The notes under the pieces were generated by a model. It was not told the origin of the DNA and did not search any database. It saw only the letters and a list, made by a program, of their open reading frames with translations. DNA of 64,000 bases from Neiella holothuriorum. GTDB taxonomy: Bacteria; Pseudomonadota; Gammaproteobacteria; Enterobacterales; Neiellaceae. Position numbers and translations under genes: made by a program. Positions 26,732-35,233 of this stretch are shown here, in pieces; the first letter of the stretch is position 1; each line of letters begins with the position of its first letter. The DNA lies in assembly GCF_019457915.1 (NCBI RefSeq), contig NZ_JAHZSS010000005.1, forward strand, positions 62,001 through 126,000. Direction: 5' to 3'.

Positions 26732-27658
26732 ATGGCATTAACGATAGAACAACTGTTGACGATTAAGGCCGCCGCAGATTGCGGATCCTTTTCTGCTGCA
26801 GCGCGTAAATTGGGCAAGGCGCAATCAACGGTGTCAGCAACGATTAACAACCTTGAACAAGAAACGGGGGTTGTTCTGTTCGATCGCTCTGGCCGATACC
26901 CAACATTAACCGAGGCAGGCCAAGGTATTGTTGAACATATTGCCACCTTGTTGGCGCAAGTTGATAATCTTGAGGGTAAATTCAATGCGAGCGCCGTGGG
27001 CATCGAGTCCGAATTGACACTCGTTGTGGACGCAGCCATTCCCTATGATTTCCTCGCCCCTACCCTGAATAAATTTTACCAAGAATTTCCTTACGTCACA
27101 TTGCATGTAGAGCACCCAAACCTCGACGCAACGCTCAATGGGCTTGTTTCTGAACACTATGTTCTAGCGCTGATGTTGACCCAGCCCAATTACCCAGATG
27201 AACTAAAGTTTCACCGGCTGGGTAATTTGAAGATGGCAGAAGTGGCTCAAGCCGAACATCCCCTATGTCAAATTCAACCCGTTACGTTTGCTGATTTAAG
27301 TAGTTATCGGCAAATCATATTTAGTCCCCATGGCCGAAACTTGGTTACCGCTGAATATCTTCGCTCATCCATGCGTTTATACATTGATAACTATGCAACG
27401 CTCATACAAATGACGCTAGACGGATTAGGCTGGTCAGTCGTACCAGAAAGTATGGTAGCGCCATTACTGGAAAAAGGTGAATTAGTGGAGTTGTTGCTGG
27501 AGTCCTACCCACATACCAAATGGGAAGTGGGTATTGATTTGGTATGGAGCCGCCGTGCGCATCTTGGGTTGGCTGCTCAGTGGTTACAACGGGATTTATC
27601 TTCTCGCTCAGCAAACACATCAAAAACAATGGTTAGCGGCCATAAAGCGCTTCGGTAA
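26732..27658 (+). CDS. LysR-family transcriptional regulator
   Basis: 308 residues. HTH at about 18-38 (GSFSAAARKLGKAQSTVSATINNLE), linker helix, then a two-lobe effector domain. Strong AGGAGG directly before the ATG. Divergent from the deaminase gene, so it probably controls that gene and perhaps the BMP gene in response to the substrate. Confidence 0.92.
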   Translation: MALTIEQLLTIKAAADCGSFSAAARKLGKAQSTVSATINNLEQETGVVLFDRSGRYPTLTEAGQGIVEHIATLLAQVDNLEGKFNASAVGIESELTLVVDAAIPYDFLAPTLNKFYQEFPYVTLHVEHPNLDATLNGLVSEHYVLALMLTQPNYPDELKFHRLGNLKMAEVAQAEHPLCQIQPVTFADLSSYRQIIFSPHGRNLVTAEYLRSSMRLYIDNYATLIQMTLDGLGWSVVPESMVAPLLEKGELVELLLESYPHTKWEVGIDLVWSRRAHLGLAAQWLQRDLSSRSANTSKTMVSGHKALR

Positions 27659-28165
27659 ATCACGGCATATGACAGAAAGTAGCGCCAACAGTTTGCCGTA
27701 ACGGTCTAGGAAAAACATATTGGAAAAGTAATTGAGCACAGGATAAAAACGAAGAATCAACAACCAAGCGCTATGCGTAAGCCTGCACGATTCTGCGTGC
27801 CCCCTCCCCCTACGCTAACCATTAGCGACACTACGAGCAGCGCTCTGCATTGCTAATCGTTCGCTTATTTTCACCAAATCGCTGTTGTTAATAGATATTC
27901 TCAGCTCTGCCTATCATGCTGACAACATACAAAGATTGTTCCATTCAAAAGTGCCCAGCGTACCGACATGTGGGCAAATGTAATTGTCACAACTTGATCC
28001 TGATCACGAATAATAATAATTATCATTTGTAATAACTTTGTGATCGAGATATTGTTTTTGCTCCCCCTACAAATCTAAAACCTACAAAAAACATAAGCCC
28101 CTAACCGCGGCATTGACTGTGATTTTTTCGAGTTTTTTTATAAATTTAGATGGATAAATGCGCAC
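27659..28165. other. Noncoding stretch upstream of siderophore receptor
   Basis: 507 bases. The right part carries the Fur box (28012-28030) and an AT-rich leader; the left part shows nothing I can name. Confidence 0.5.
28012..28030 (+). promoter_or_regulatory. Fur box upstream of siderophore receptor
   Basis: AATAATAATTATCATTTGT matches about 14 of 19 consensus positions, set in a run of AAT triplets. 136 bases before the receptor ATG. Confidence 0.65.
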
Positions 28166-30289
28166 ATGAACACACTCAAATTTCCCAAAAGTAAGCTTGC
28201 CTTAGCATGTCTTACTGCTTTAGTCGGTGTTAGCCCCAACGCTCTGGCTGATGATGAGGCCTCTCCTGAAACAGTGACCATTGTGGGTCACAAGTTAACC
28301 GAGCTTGGCGAGCAAAATAACGCTGGTGCCTTGGGGATGACAACCGTATTGGAAACACCGTTTTCAGTAGATGTTATCTCTCTCCAAGATATGGAGTTAC
28401 GTCAGGTAAATACCTTGGACAGCCTGTTCAGCCGTGAAGCTTCGGTATCGACCGACGCCAGTGCTTACAGTACCTTCGGATCGAGTATTCGCGTTCGTGG
28501 TCTCGCATTAGACTATACAAACAGCTTTAAAATTAACGGCTTATCGTTTGCCAACTTTGGTGGCGAGCTTCCATATGAAGCATTTGAGCAGGTTACCCTA
28601 TTAAAAGGTGCAACCGGCTATATGTATGGTATGGCCGCGCCGGGTGGTGTGGTCAACTATGTCACCAAAAAACCAGTTGAATCCATGGTGAGTGCCAATG
28701 CCGGTGTACGTAGTGACAGCATCCTCCATGCGCATGTTGATGCCAGTGCTCGATTTGGTAGTGAAGATGAATTCGGCGCGCGCGTTAACGTCGTCAAGGA
28801 GAAAGGTGATACCTACCTAGATGGCGGTAACATCGATCGTGAAACCGTTACATTAGCAGTAGATGGCCAGCTTACGGACTCCTTGTACTGGACCATGGAC
28901 TTCATCTACAACGATCGCTTGACAGAAAATTCATGGACCGTCATGAACAACTCCATGTCAGCCGATGATAGTTTGCCAAAAACCGTCAGCGGTGATCGTA
29001 ACATTGGTACAGACGGTACGTTTGATAACTACAAAACAACCGTGTTGTTGACGGCTTTAAACTGGGACATCAGTGATAACTGGAGCCTAAAAGTTGAATA
29101 CGACTACTCGAAAAATGAAACCGAATGGGTCAAGTCGTTAGCTTATTTGCTCAACAGTGACGGTGATGTATCAATCAGCATGTATGAGCAGTACTTCGAC
29201 ATCGACTTCGACCAAGTTCAAGGTATTGTGAATGGTCATTTTGATACGGGCTCTATTAACCACAAAGTGACCTTGGGCGGTTCTTGGCAGCGCAGCAAAA
29301 CCTACCGAAATGACGGCGGAGAATATGGCCGTAAGGTGACCTGGGGTTATGGCGTTGACAACTTGTTCGAGCCAGTTGATTTGCCACGCTATGAAGCAAC
29401 CCTACAAAAAGATTTGGCATTAGCTTGGGAAGACGAGCAAACCTCTTTGTTTGCCAATGATCTGATTAGCTTTAACGATCAATGGCAAGCATTAGTTGGT
29501 GTACGCCACACCGATGTTGAGCACTCTCCGGGGGAGTACTTTGAGTCATACCATGATCATACGGATGATTCTGCAACTACGCCTGTCGCAGCCTTGATGT
29601 ATCGCCCTAACAACGAAACCAACATCTACGTCAGCTATGTTGAAGCTTTTGAGGCCGAAAGCACTTTCGTTGACGAACGTTATGAAAATGAAGGTGATTT
29701 GCTGCCACCGCTTGAGAGTAAGCAATACGAGGCCGGGATTAAGACCTCGCAACAAGATTGGACAATCACCGCCGCTATTTTCCGCATTGAACGCGGAGCA
29801 GAGATGGTCGATGGCGATAATCGCTTGGTGCAAGATGGCGAGACCATCTATCAAGGTATTGAGTTTAGTGGTGCTCTAAGCGTCACTGAAAACTTCTCGC
29901 TGTACGGCGATGTCATGCTCCTCGATAGCGAATACGACAAAACCGACGGTGACTACGAAGGTAATGACGTAGCAGGAGCGCCTAAGCGCCAAATGACGTT
30001 GCAAACCAACTATGACGTTTCTGCGTTGCCTGGCCTAAGTCTTAATTTAGGTGGTAAATACTACGGAGAGACCGCTTCTGATTCGGCCAATAACTGGGAC
30101 TTGCCGAGCTACACCTTGGTGTACGGCGGTGCCAGTTACCAAATGCCTGTCGGCGACAACCATCTGACCATCATAGGCACTGTCGATAACCTATTCGACA
30201 AAGAGTTCTGGACCGTTGGCGATAACTATGGCGCCATTCGTATCGGCGAGCCTCGTACCTTTGCGGTAAGGGCTAAGTTGGACTTCTAA
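28166..30289 (+). CDS. TonB-dependent siderophore receptor
   Basis: 707 residues: signal peptide to about 28 (ALA-DD), TonB-box-like ETVTIVGHK, plug with TPFSVDVISLQDM, SIRVRGLALDYTNSFKING and the siderophore-receptor hallmark LLKGATGYMYGMAAPGGVVN. The barrel ends AVRAKLDF with a terminal Phe. The plug motifs belong to the FhuE/FpvA-type (TIGR01783-like) group. Fur box upstream; followed by a strong terminator and then the DUF3325-DUF3649-PepSY operon. Confidence 0.93.
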   Translation: MNTLKFPKSKLALACLTALVGVSPNALADDEASPETVTIVGHKLTELGEQNNAGALGMTTVLETPFSVDVISLQDMELRQVNTLDSLFSREASVSTDASAYSTFGSSIRVRGLALDYTNSFKINGLSFANFGGELPYEAFEQVTLLKGATGYMYGMAAPGGVVNYVTKKPVESMVSANAGVRSDSILHAHVDASARFGSEDEFGARVNVVKEKGDTYLDGGNIDRETVTLAVDGQLTDSLYWTMDFIYNDRLTENSWTVMNNSMSADDSLPKTVSGDRNIGTDGTFDNYKTTVLLTALNWDISDNWSLKVEYDYSKNETEWVKSLAYLLNSDGDVSISMYEQYFDIDFDQVQGIVNGHFDTGSINHKVTLGGSWQRSKTYRNDGGEYGRKVTWGYGVDNLFEPVDLPRYEATLQKDLALAWEDEQTSLFANDLISFNDQWQALVGVRHTDVEHSPGEYFESYHDHTDDSATTPVAALMYRPNNETNIYVSYVEAFEAESTFVDERYENEGDLLPPLESKQYEAGIKTSQQDWTITAAIFRIERGAEMVDGDNRLVQDGETIYQGIEFSGALSVTENFSLYGDVMLLDSEYDKTDGDYEGNDVAGAPKRQMTLQTNYDVSALPGLSLNLGGKYYGETASDSANNWDLPSYTLVYGGASYQMPVGDNHLTIIGTVDNLFDKEFWTVGDNYGAIRIGEPRTFAVRAKLDF

Positions 30290-30299
30290 TCGCGATTTG

Positions 30300-30335
30300 G
30301 CTGATCAACGGCGCTGCTGTTGATCAGCTTTTTTG
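30300..30335 (+). terminator. Rho-independent terminator after siderophore receptor
   Basis: Perfect 10-bp stem (GCTGATCAAC / GTTGATCAGC), 9-base loop, T6 tail. Ten bases after the receptor stop. Confidence 0.9.
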
Positions 30336-30557
30336 TCTTTGTCATATCTGCCAATGACCTGTTGATTAGCTGATTCATCACCGGCGAGCACATTTGGGTA
30401 GGCTTACTGCCGGATCAGAAACTCAGGTTAAGCAATGATATGGATTGCTCCTAGCGACCGTAGCACTTGCATCGGAACTGCAACGTTCATTTCTATAAGC
30501 GTGCAGCAATACCGCTAGGGCCAGTACTTTACGGCATATTTTGAGGAGATATTCCAA

Positions 30558-30812
30558 ATGCTGCTGAACTACGTGCTTGCTGCGTTCATGCTTTGTTGCG
30601 TGCTGCTGTTATATGTAACCAATCGCCACCAAATTTTGCTGGCAAACCCCATCTCAAAACGTTTTCGCCCACTCGCATACGCAGGGTTAGCCCTCTCACT
30701 GATCTGCTGGTTGTTGTTGCTATCGTTTGCTAGCGCACTGTTGATGTGGTTCATGGTGTTAATGATTGGGCTGATGCTAATGCCGATGGTTAGTTTGAAG
30801 CAGGAGCGGTAG
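30558..30812 (+). CDS. DUF3325-like small membrane protein
   Basis: 84 residues, three TM helices, with NRHQILL, the K-R-F-R loop and SLICWLLLLSFASALLMWF, matching the DUF3325 pattern. AGGAG eight bases before the ATG. First of three tightly packed genes ending in the PepSY protein. Function of the family is unknown; it accompanies PiuB-type iron reductases. Confidence 0.75.
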   Translation: MLLNYVLAAFMLCCVLLLYVTNRHQILLANPISKRFRPLAYAGLALSLICWLLLLSFASALLMWFMVLMIGLMLMPMVSLKQER

Positions 30813-30815
30813 CAA

Positions 30816-31112
30816 ATGGCTGTGGCTGAAAAGAAAAAAATCCAACCGCAATGGTGGCGAAAATCTCTCATTGCAACCTTCGGTGGGCTGTTGTTGAGCT
30901 ATGGCCTTGTTGGGATCTTTGCTTGGTTTGGTCCGGGCGGGATCGATGCCAATGCAAAAGTGCAATTCAACATGTGGATGATAACGCCCATCTGGCTAAC
31001 CATTTTGTCATTTAGCTTCATGTTCAGCACTTGGCGATCTGCGCTGGTTTATTTGGGAGGAGCCAACCTAATCGTGTTTAGTAGCTTTATAGGATTGAAG
31101 TGGTTGTTATGA
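30816..31112 (+). CDS. DUF3649-like small membrane protein
   Basis: 98 residues with a basic N-terminus (AEKKKIQPQWWRKSL), three TM helices and an aromatic-rich middle helix (FSFMFSTWRSALVYLGG). GGAG upstream; stop overlaps the PepSY ATG (ATGA). Matches DUF3649 proteins of siderophore loci by position and hydropathy. Confidence 0.72.
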   Translation: MAVAEKKKIQPQWWRKSLIATFGGLLLSYGLVGIFAWFGPGGIDANAKVQFNMWMITPIWLTILSFSFMFSTWRSALVYLGGANLIVFSSFIGLKWLL

Positions 31113-32683
31113 GAGTACGCAGTGATATTTTAAGGACTTACCAAAACATTCATACTTGGACCGGTATTCTATCGGGCTTGCTACTCTTTATCGGTTTTTA
31201 TGCAGGCTCGTTGACAATGTTTCAACAGCAAATTGATCAATGGGCAACCCCTCCAGCGCAACACCTGCCAATGGTTGAACATGATCAAATGCAGCTATTG
31301 GTCGACAAAGTGTTGGCAGAGCATCCAAATGCTGCCAATGCAATGACCCTGCACCTTGATGGCAGTAAATCGCCGATTACTTGGTACGAGCAGGGAGAGC
31401 CGCGAGAGTTAAGCCTAAACGATGTTCTTTGGCATGCGACCTTGGATGACTCGAATCAACTAGTTGCCGAGCAAATTCCTGCCAATGCACTCTCAGCGAT
31501 GATCGATTACTTGCATCGCAGTGCCGGTATTTTAGGTGAATTAGGGCACGACCACGTAGGAGTTTACCTTCTTGGTATCGCCTCTGTGCTGTATTTTATC
31601 GCGCTGATATCTGGTGTTATTTTCTTATTGCCGACCTTAGTGAAAAGCTTTTTTGCGCTGCGCACAAAAAAGGGAGCCAACCGCTTCTGGCTTGATAGCC
31701 ATAACTTAGTGGGAATTGGTAGCCTGCCATTTCATTTGATGATTGCATTTACTGTTGTGGTATTTGCCTTTCATGACTTTTTTTATGGTGGGCTTAAGGT
31801 GTTGATATATGGTGATCAGCCAATGTTTCCGCGCCTCGCACCAAGTGAAATTGCATACCAACTGGACGATATGCCATCGATTGAAACGATCCTTGATGAA
31901 GCTCTATCTTATGACGCGAGCTATCAACCGGTACAAATCGATTTGCAGGGGCTGAACGGGCAACGGCCGCTAGTAGGCGTTCAAATGGCGAGTGAAACCG
32001 CCATGATGCGCGGTCCGATTACCGATTACATCATGCTCAACCCATACACCTTTGATATCTATGGCAGTAGCTTTAGAACCAATGAAGACGGCTTGTGGGA
32101 ACGTATGGTAGCAACGTTTTTTGCCATGCATTTTGGTTCCTTCGGTGGTGATTTGGGTCGTTGGCTTTACTTCTTTATGGGGTTGGCTGGCGCATTTTTG
32201 TTTTATTCCGGTAACTTACTATGGCTAGAAAAACGCCGTAATAAGACACAACAGCAACAGTCTAGCGCCGTTACCATTATGGCGAAACTAACCGTTGGCG
32301 TAAGCTTAGGCAGTATTGCAGGTGTTGTACTGTGTTTGGCGGCAACCAAGTGGTTGGTGCCATTATCTCTCAATATTAACCATGCCTATATGTGGCTCTA
32401 TTACACAAGCTTTTTGGTTGGCATAGCGTTCGCTTTTGGTTTCCGCCCTATTGTGGCGGCAGTGCACCTACAACGCATTATTGCCGTCCTTTGCTTAGCG
32501 ATTCCATTGACTTCGTTGGTTGGCTGGGTGATGCCGCAGCTAGGGCCTTGGCCATCAATCGATGCTGCTAGCCTTGGTGTTGATTTTACGTCGTTGATCT
32601 TTGCCGCGCTGTTCTGGTGGGGGGCGACTAAAACCCAAGCTCGAGGAAATAATGGTGAGCCCAATAGTATTTGGGCTAGATGA
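31109..32683 (+). CDS. PepSY-associated TM protein, PiuB-like (second copy)
   Basis: 524 residues. N-terminal hallmark IHTWTGILSGLLLFIGFYAGS, periplasmic PepSY regions, conserved His at IDYLHRSAGI and DSHNLVGIGSLPFHLM, MHFGSFGGDLGRWLYFFMG, and four C-terminal helices. Start fixed by ATGA overlap; an in-frame GTG three codons earlier lies inside the previous gene. Likely reduces ferric iron delivered by the upstream receptor (family knowledge). Only distantly like the 12238-13908 protein, so not a recent duplicate. Confidence 0.87.
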   Translation: MRVRSDILRTYQNIHTWTGILSGLLLFIGFYAGSLTMFQQQIDQWATPPAQHLPMVEHDQMQLLVDKVLAEHPNAANAMTLHLDGSKSPITWYEQGEPRELSLNDVLWHATLDDSNQLVAEQIPANALSAMIDYLHRSAGILGELGHDHVGVYLLGIASVLYFIALISGVIFLLPTLVKSFFALRTKKGANRFWLDSHNLVGIGSLPFHLMIAFTVVVFAFHDFFYGGLKVLIYGDQPMFPRLAPSEIAYQLDDMPSIETILDEALSYDASYQPVQIDLQGLNGQRPLVGVQMASETAMMRGPITDYIMLNPYTFDIYGSSFRTNEDGLWERMVATFFAMHFGSFGGDLGRWLYFFMGLAGAFLFYSGNLLWLEKRRNKTQQQQSSAVTIMAKLTVGVSLGSIAGVVLCLAATKWLVPLSLNINHAYMWLYYTSFLVGIAFAFGFRPIVAAVHLQRIIAVLCLAIPLTSLVGWVMPQLGPWPSIDAASLGVDFTSLIFAALFWWGATKTQARGNNGEPNSIWAR

Positions 32684-32995
32684 TTTGATCGGCAGGTAGC
32701 ACTACCGCTATCAATTTTTTCAATCAGGTAGGATAACGGGGCGACTTAATCTAATCAGTCGCCCCTAATAAATCGGTTGTATTAACTCCCCAAAAACCCT
32801 GCACTTCACGCTTTCATCTCGATCAAGCAGAGGCTGTATTGAGCCTAAGCCTCAAGTTCGTTTGGGTCGCTCATATCTGGACAAAAATGCGTTAGATGTC
32901 TGACTATAATTGGGTGACACAAAATCAGTGTGCCACCACGCAAATCTAAGCTGCCCTTCAGTTTGAGCCGAAACAGACTATATTTAATTTCCTAA
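32684..32995. other. Noncoding stretch after the PepSY gene
   Basis: Holds one strong hairpin (32738-32765) and a weaker one near 32690-32725 followed by T6. No gene seen. Confidence 0.5.
32738..32765 (+). terminator. Hairpin terminator candidate
   Basis: Perfect 9-bp stem GGGGCGACT / AGTCGCCCC with a 10-base loop, 55 bases after the PepSY stop. Confidence 0.6.
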
Positions 32996-33781
32996 TCATT
33001 GATAGGTTATGTTATAAACACCATTCGCTATTAATGATTCGATATAACTTAACATTTCATCATTAAATGGGTTATCAGCTATTATCAGAGTAGCATTTGT
33101 ATCTACTAAAGGGCTAAAATCAACATAATTTAAATCATTAAAGACTGAGACCAAACCCACTATATTGGGTGCATTTTCTAGGTTAAGATTGCTCAACCTT
33201 GAATTGTAGTTTAAATCTAAATACCTTAAATTCAGCGCATCGATTGAGAACTCATCAATTAATGTATTTTCAACTGTAGCTTTAGTTAAGTTGTTCATCG
33301 TTCCCGTTAGAATCGTATCTATTGCTGGGGAACCTTTAATTGTAATCTCCTCCAGCTGAGTGTTGGATGTTAAGTCAATACTTTCTAAAGAAGTAGCGCT
33401 AACCAAACTGATCGTTTTTAGTTGATGGTTTTCAGTTAGATTAATCTCTGAGATAGCTACATCCGTAATAGTTAAGAACTCTAAATTAGGAGCGTACACT
33501 AAGTCTATATTGATTGGATCTTCATCTGGACCATTAGTAAATAAATATATTGTTTTTAAATTTGGGAGGAGAGCTAAATCGCTCCAGTCATTAACACCTG
33601 AAACATCCGTGCATGGTAATGATGTGACATCGGAAACATATTCTTTGTCTATACAATTTTGAATTTTCGATTCATTAAAATTCAAATCGGAAACTTTTAA
33701 TGGTGAATCATCACCTGAGCCGCCACAACCTACAATTAGCAATATTAAGCCAGTTAATATTACTCCATTAAATTTATTCAC
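32996..33781 (-). CDS. Leucine-rich-repeat lipoprotein
   Basis: 261 residues from a GTG with AGGGA upstream. Lipobox IVGC (Cys at 19), a Gly/Ser/Asp linker, then short irregular LRRs (LPNLKTIYL, APNLEFLTI, NHQLKTISL, NTQLEEITI, LRYLDLNY). Exposed in periplasm or at the surface. Markedly more AT-rich than its neighbours (many ATT, AAT and TTA codons), which suggests transfer. Possible binding protein; no partner gene is evident. Confidence 0.8.
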   Translation of the reverse strand: MNKFNGVILTGLILLIVGCGGSGDDSPLKVSDLNFNESKIQNCIDKEYVSDVTSLPCTDVSGVNDWSDLALLPNLKTIYLFTNGPDEDPINIDLVYAPNLEFLTITDVAISEINLTENHQLKTISLVSATSLESIDLTSNTQLEEITIKGSPAIDTILTGTMNNLTKATVENTLIDEFSIDALNLRYLDLNYNSRLSNLNLENAPNIVGLVSVFNDLNYVDFSPLVDTNATLIIADNPFNDEMLSYIESLIANGVYNITYQ

Positions 33782-34053
33782 AAATAGTCCCTGTTGTGCT
33801 TAATGATCAATCAGTAGTCAAACTCTAACACATAACCTTTGCATATCATAAAGATACATTGATTCAGACCAATTCTTTACCGAAACACCAAGCCTCAGGA
33901 GGGAGCCGAGCTTAGTTGACCTTCTGACGAGCTGACATACCTAGGGACCTTTCCCCGAAACTAACACCACAACTTTGACGGGATACAGCAGGTTTCACTG
34001 TTAATAGTCCTTGGCTTATAACTCACTTTGGGGCAACAATGTGTTTGTTGTGC

Positions 34054-34299
34054 TTAGTGCGCATACAACACCATCATAAACAAAATCAGAGAAATTACCG
34101 ATCCCCAAAAGTATGTTCTAGCCTTCAAATACCCATCAGGATTTTTTTTGGCGTTTACAATATCAACGATGACTTTTACCGCTAATTTAGGCTCTGAAAC
34201 AGGAATCCTCTTCTCAACCAGTATCAGCACAAAGTTCAAGGTAAAGAACATGTAAACCAATAAGCCCCCAAGTACCAGTAGCAGTTCAGCTTCCTTCAT
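34054..34299 (-). CDS. Small two-TM membrane protein, unknown
   Basis: 81 residues: TM helix (about 5-28), basic loop with EKRIPVSEPKLAVKVIVDIVNAKKNPDGY, TM helix (about 60-80). GGGGAG five bases before the ATG supports translation. AT-rich, isolated, next to an attC-like site; probably a cassette gene. Family not recognised. Confidence 0.6.
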   Translation of the reverse strand: MKEAELLLVLGGLLVYMFFTLNFVLILVEKRIPVSEPKLAVKVIVDIVNAKKNPDGYLKARTYFWGSVISLILFMMVLYAH

Positions 34300-34482
34300 T
34301 ATTACTCCCCAAATTCACTTTTGTCGGCTCAACTAGTTAATACTGGATTGACTAGCGTTCCAAGTCCAACGTCTACTACTACAAGATCTTGATCAACTGA
34401 CTGGAGTTGATAACAAAAAATGGGGCACTTCCGTGCCAGCCAACCTAGCAAGTTGATGGACAATTCCGATTTAAGTATCAGT

Positions 34483-34576
34483 GGCTAACGCCACGTTAAG
34501 CGGTAGATAAATAGCAGACTAAAGTTATGAGCACAGCCAGCTGCTTTGTGTCCGTTTAATTTAACGCCTTGTTATG
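34483..34576 (-). repeat. Integron attC-like recombination site
   Basis: On the minus strand it begins seven bases after the NTF2-like gene's stop with ATAACAAGGCGTTAAATT and ends CCGCTTAACGTGGCGTTAGC. This is the paired simple-site layout of attC, with AACGG/CCG inner arms and a variable middle of about 45 bases. A similar but decayed right end (CCGCTTAGTAGGGGCTATAGC) precedes the same gene near 35010-35032. No integrase gene in the window. Judged by pattern only. Confidence 0.55.
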
Positions 34577-34582
34577 CCTCTA

Positions 34583-34996
34583 TTACCAATACTCTTTAAC
34601 TAATACAATTTTGCCTTCGCTAAACTCTATTAAACGCATTAGTGGTTTAGGATCTACTTCCGTTTTACCATTTATTGTTGTGGTTGATACATAAGCAATG
34701 GTCACTGCGTTGACACCAGCTATACGGTTAGTCACGTTGGTTGCTAAAGATTCAGCCGCTCCCATGTAGCGAATTAAACCATCAATGAATTCAGCCTTTG
34801 ACAAATCAGCATTATAATTTGGATGTTGATAACGCATTTGAGTTGAAAGCAAATCAGCTACGGCATTTATATCGTTTTGAGTTGCACCTTTTACTTTGGT
34901 GGCATCACTCAACTTAATAAATTGATCAACAAGGTCAATTTCTGATGCTATTGAAAGCGAAGGAACTAAAAACAATAAAAATAGAAATTTATGCAT
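34583..34996 (-). CDS. Secreted NTF2-like protein, likely a cassette gene
   Basis: 137 residues, signal peptide to about 17 (SLSIA-SE), then an alpha+beta barrel pattern: VDQFIKLSD, VADLLSTQMRYQHPNYN, FIDGLIRYMGAAE, VTIAYVSTTT and a C-terminal strand KIVLVKEYW, as in SnoaL/DUF4440 proteins. AAGGA before the ATG. Followed directly by an attC-like site. No catalytic residues evident; probably a small-molecule-binding periplasmic protein. Confidence 0.72.
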   Translation of the reverse strand: MHKFLFLLFLVPSLSIASEIDLVDQFIKLSDATKVKGATQNDINAVADLLSTQMRYQHPNYNADLSKAEFIDGLIRYMGAAESLATNVTNRIAGVNAVTIAYVSTTTINGKTEVDPKPLMRLIEFSEGKIVLVKEYW

Positions 34997-35233
34997 GATT
35001 TTCCTTACAGCTATAGCCCCTACTAAGCGGCGAACTTTTCTGACGAAACTTGATGAGGAACGAACCTCAGCTAGCTAGAATTTGTTCCAGCCCGCTTTTC
35101 AGGGCGAACCGTAAACCTTCCGTGGGTTCGTTGGCCCCAGCGCGTTTCGCTTCCTATACACCCTCTCTTTTTGACGCGACAACATTAGGCGTTGAAATCG
35201 TTGGATGCTGTCTTTTTCTCTCACGGTTGCCGT
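34997..35233. other. Structured noncoding segment between cassette gene and DJ-1 gene
   Basis: 237 bases with several GC-rich short inverted repeats (GAACC/GGTTC, GCCC/GGGC) and an attC-like left end AACGCCTAATGTTG near 35185-35200 on the minus strand. A plus-strand frame here gives Arg/Pro/Ser-rich nonsense and is not called. Confidence 0.4.

Noticed and set aside
33786-34050. Direct repeat TAAGCACAACA near 33795 and 34047, considered as attC ends
   Set aside because: The copies are direct, whereas attC outer sites must be inverted, so it does not support a second cassette site.
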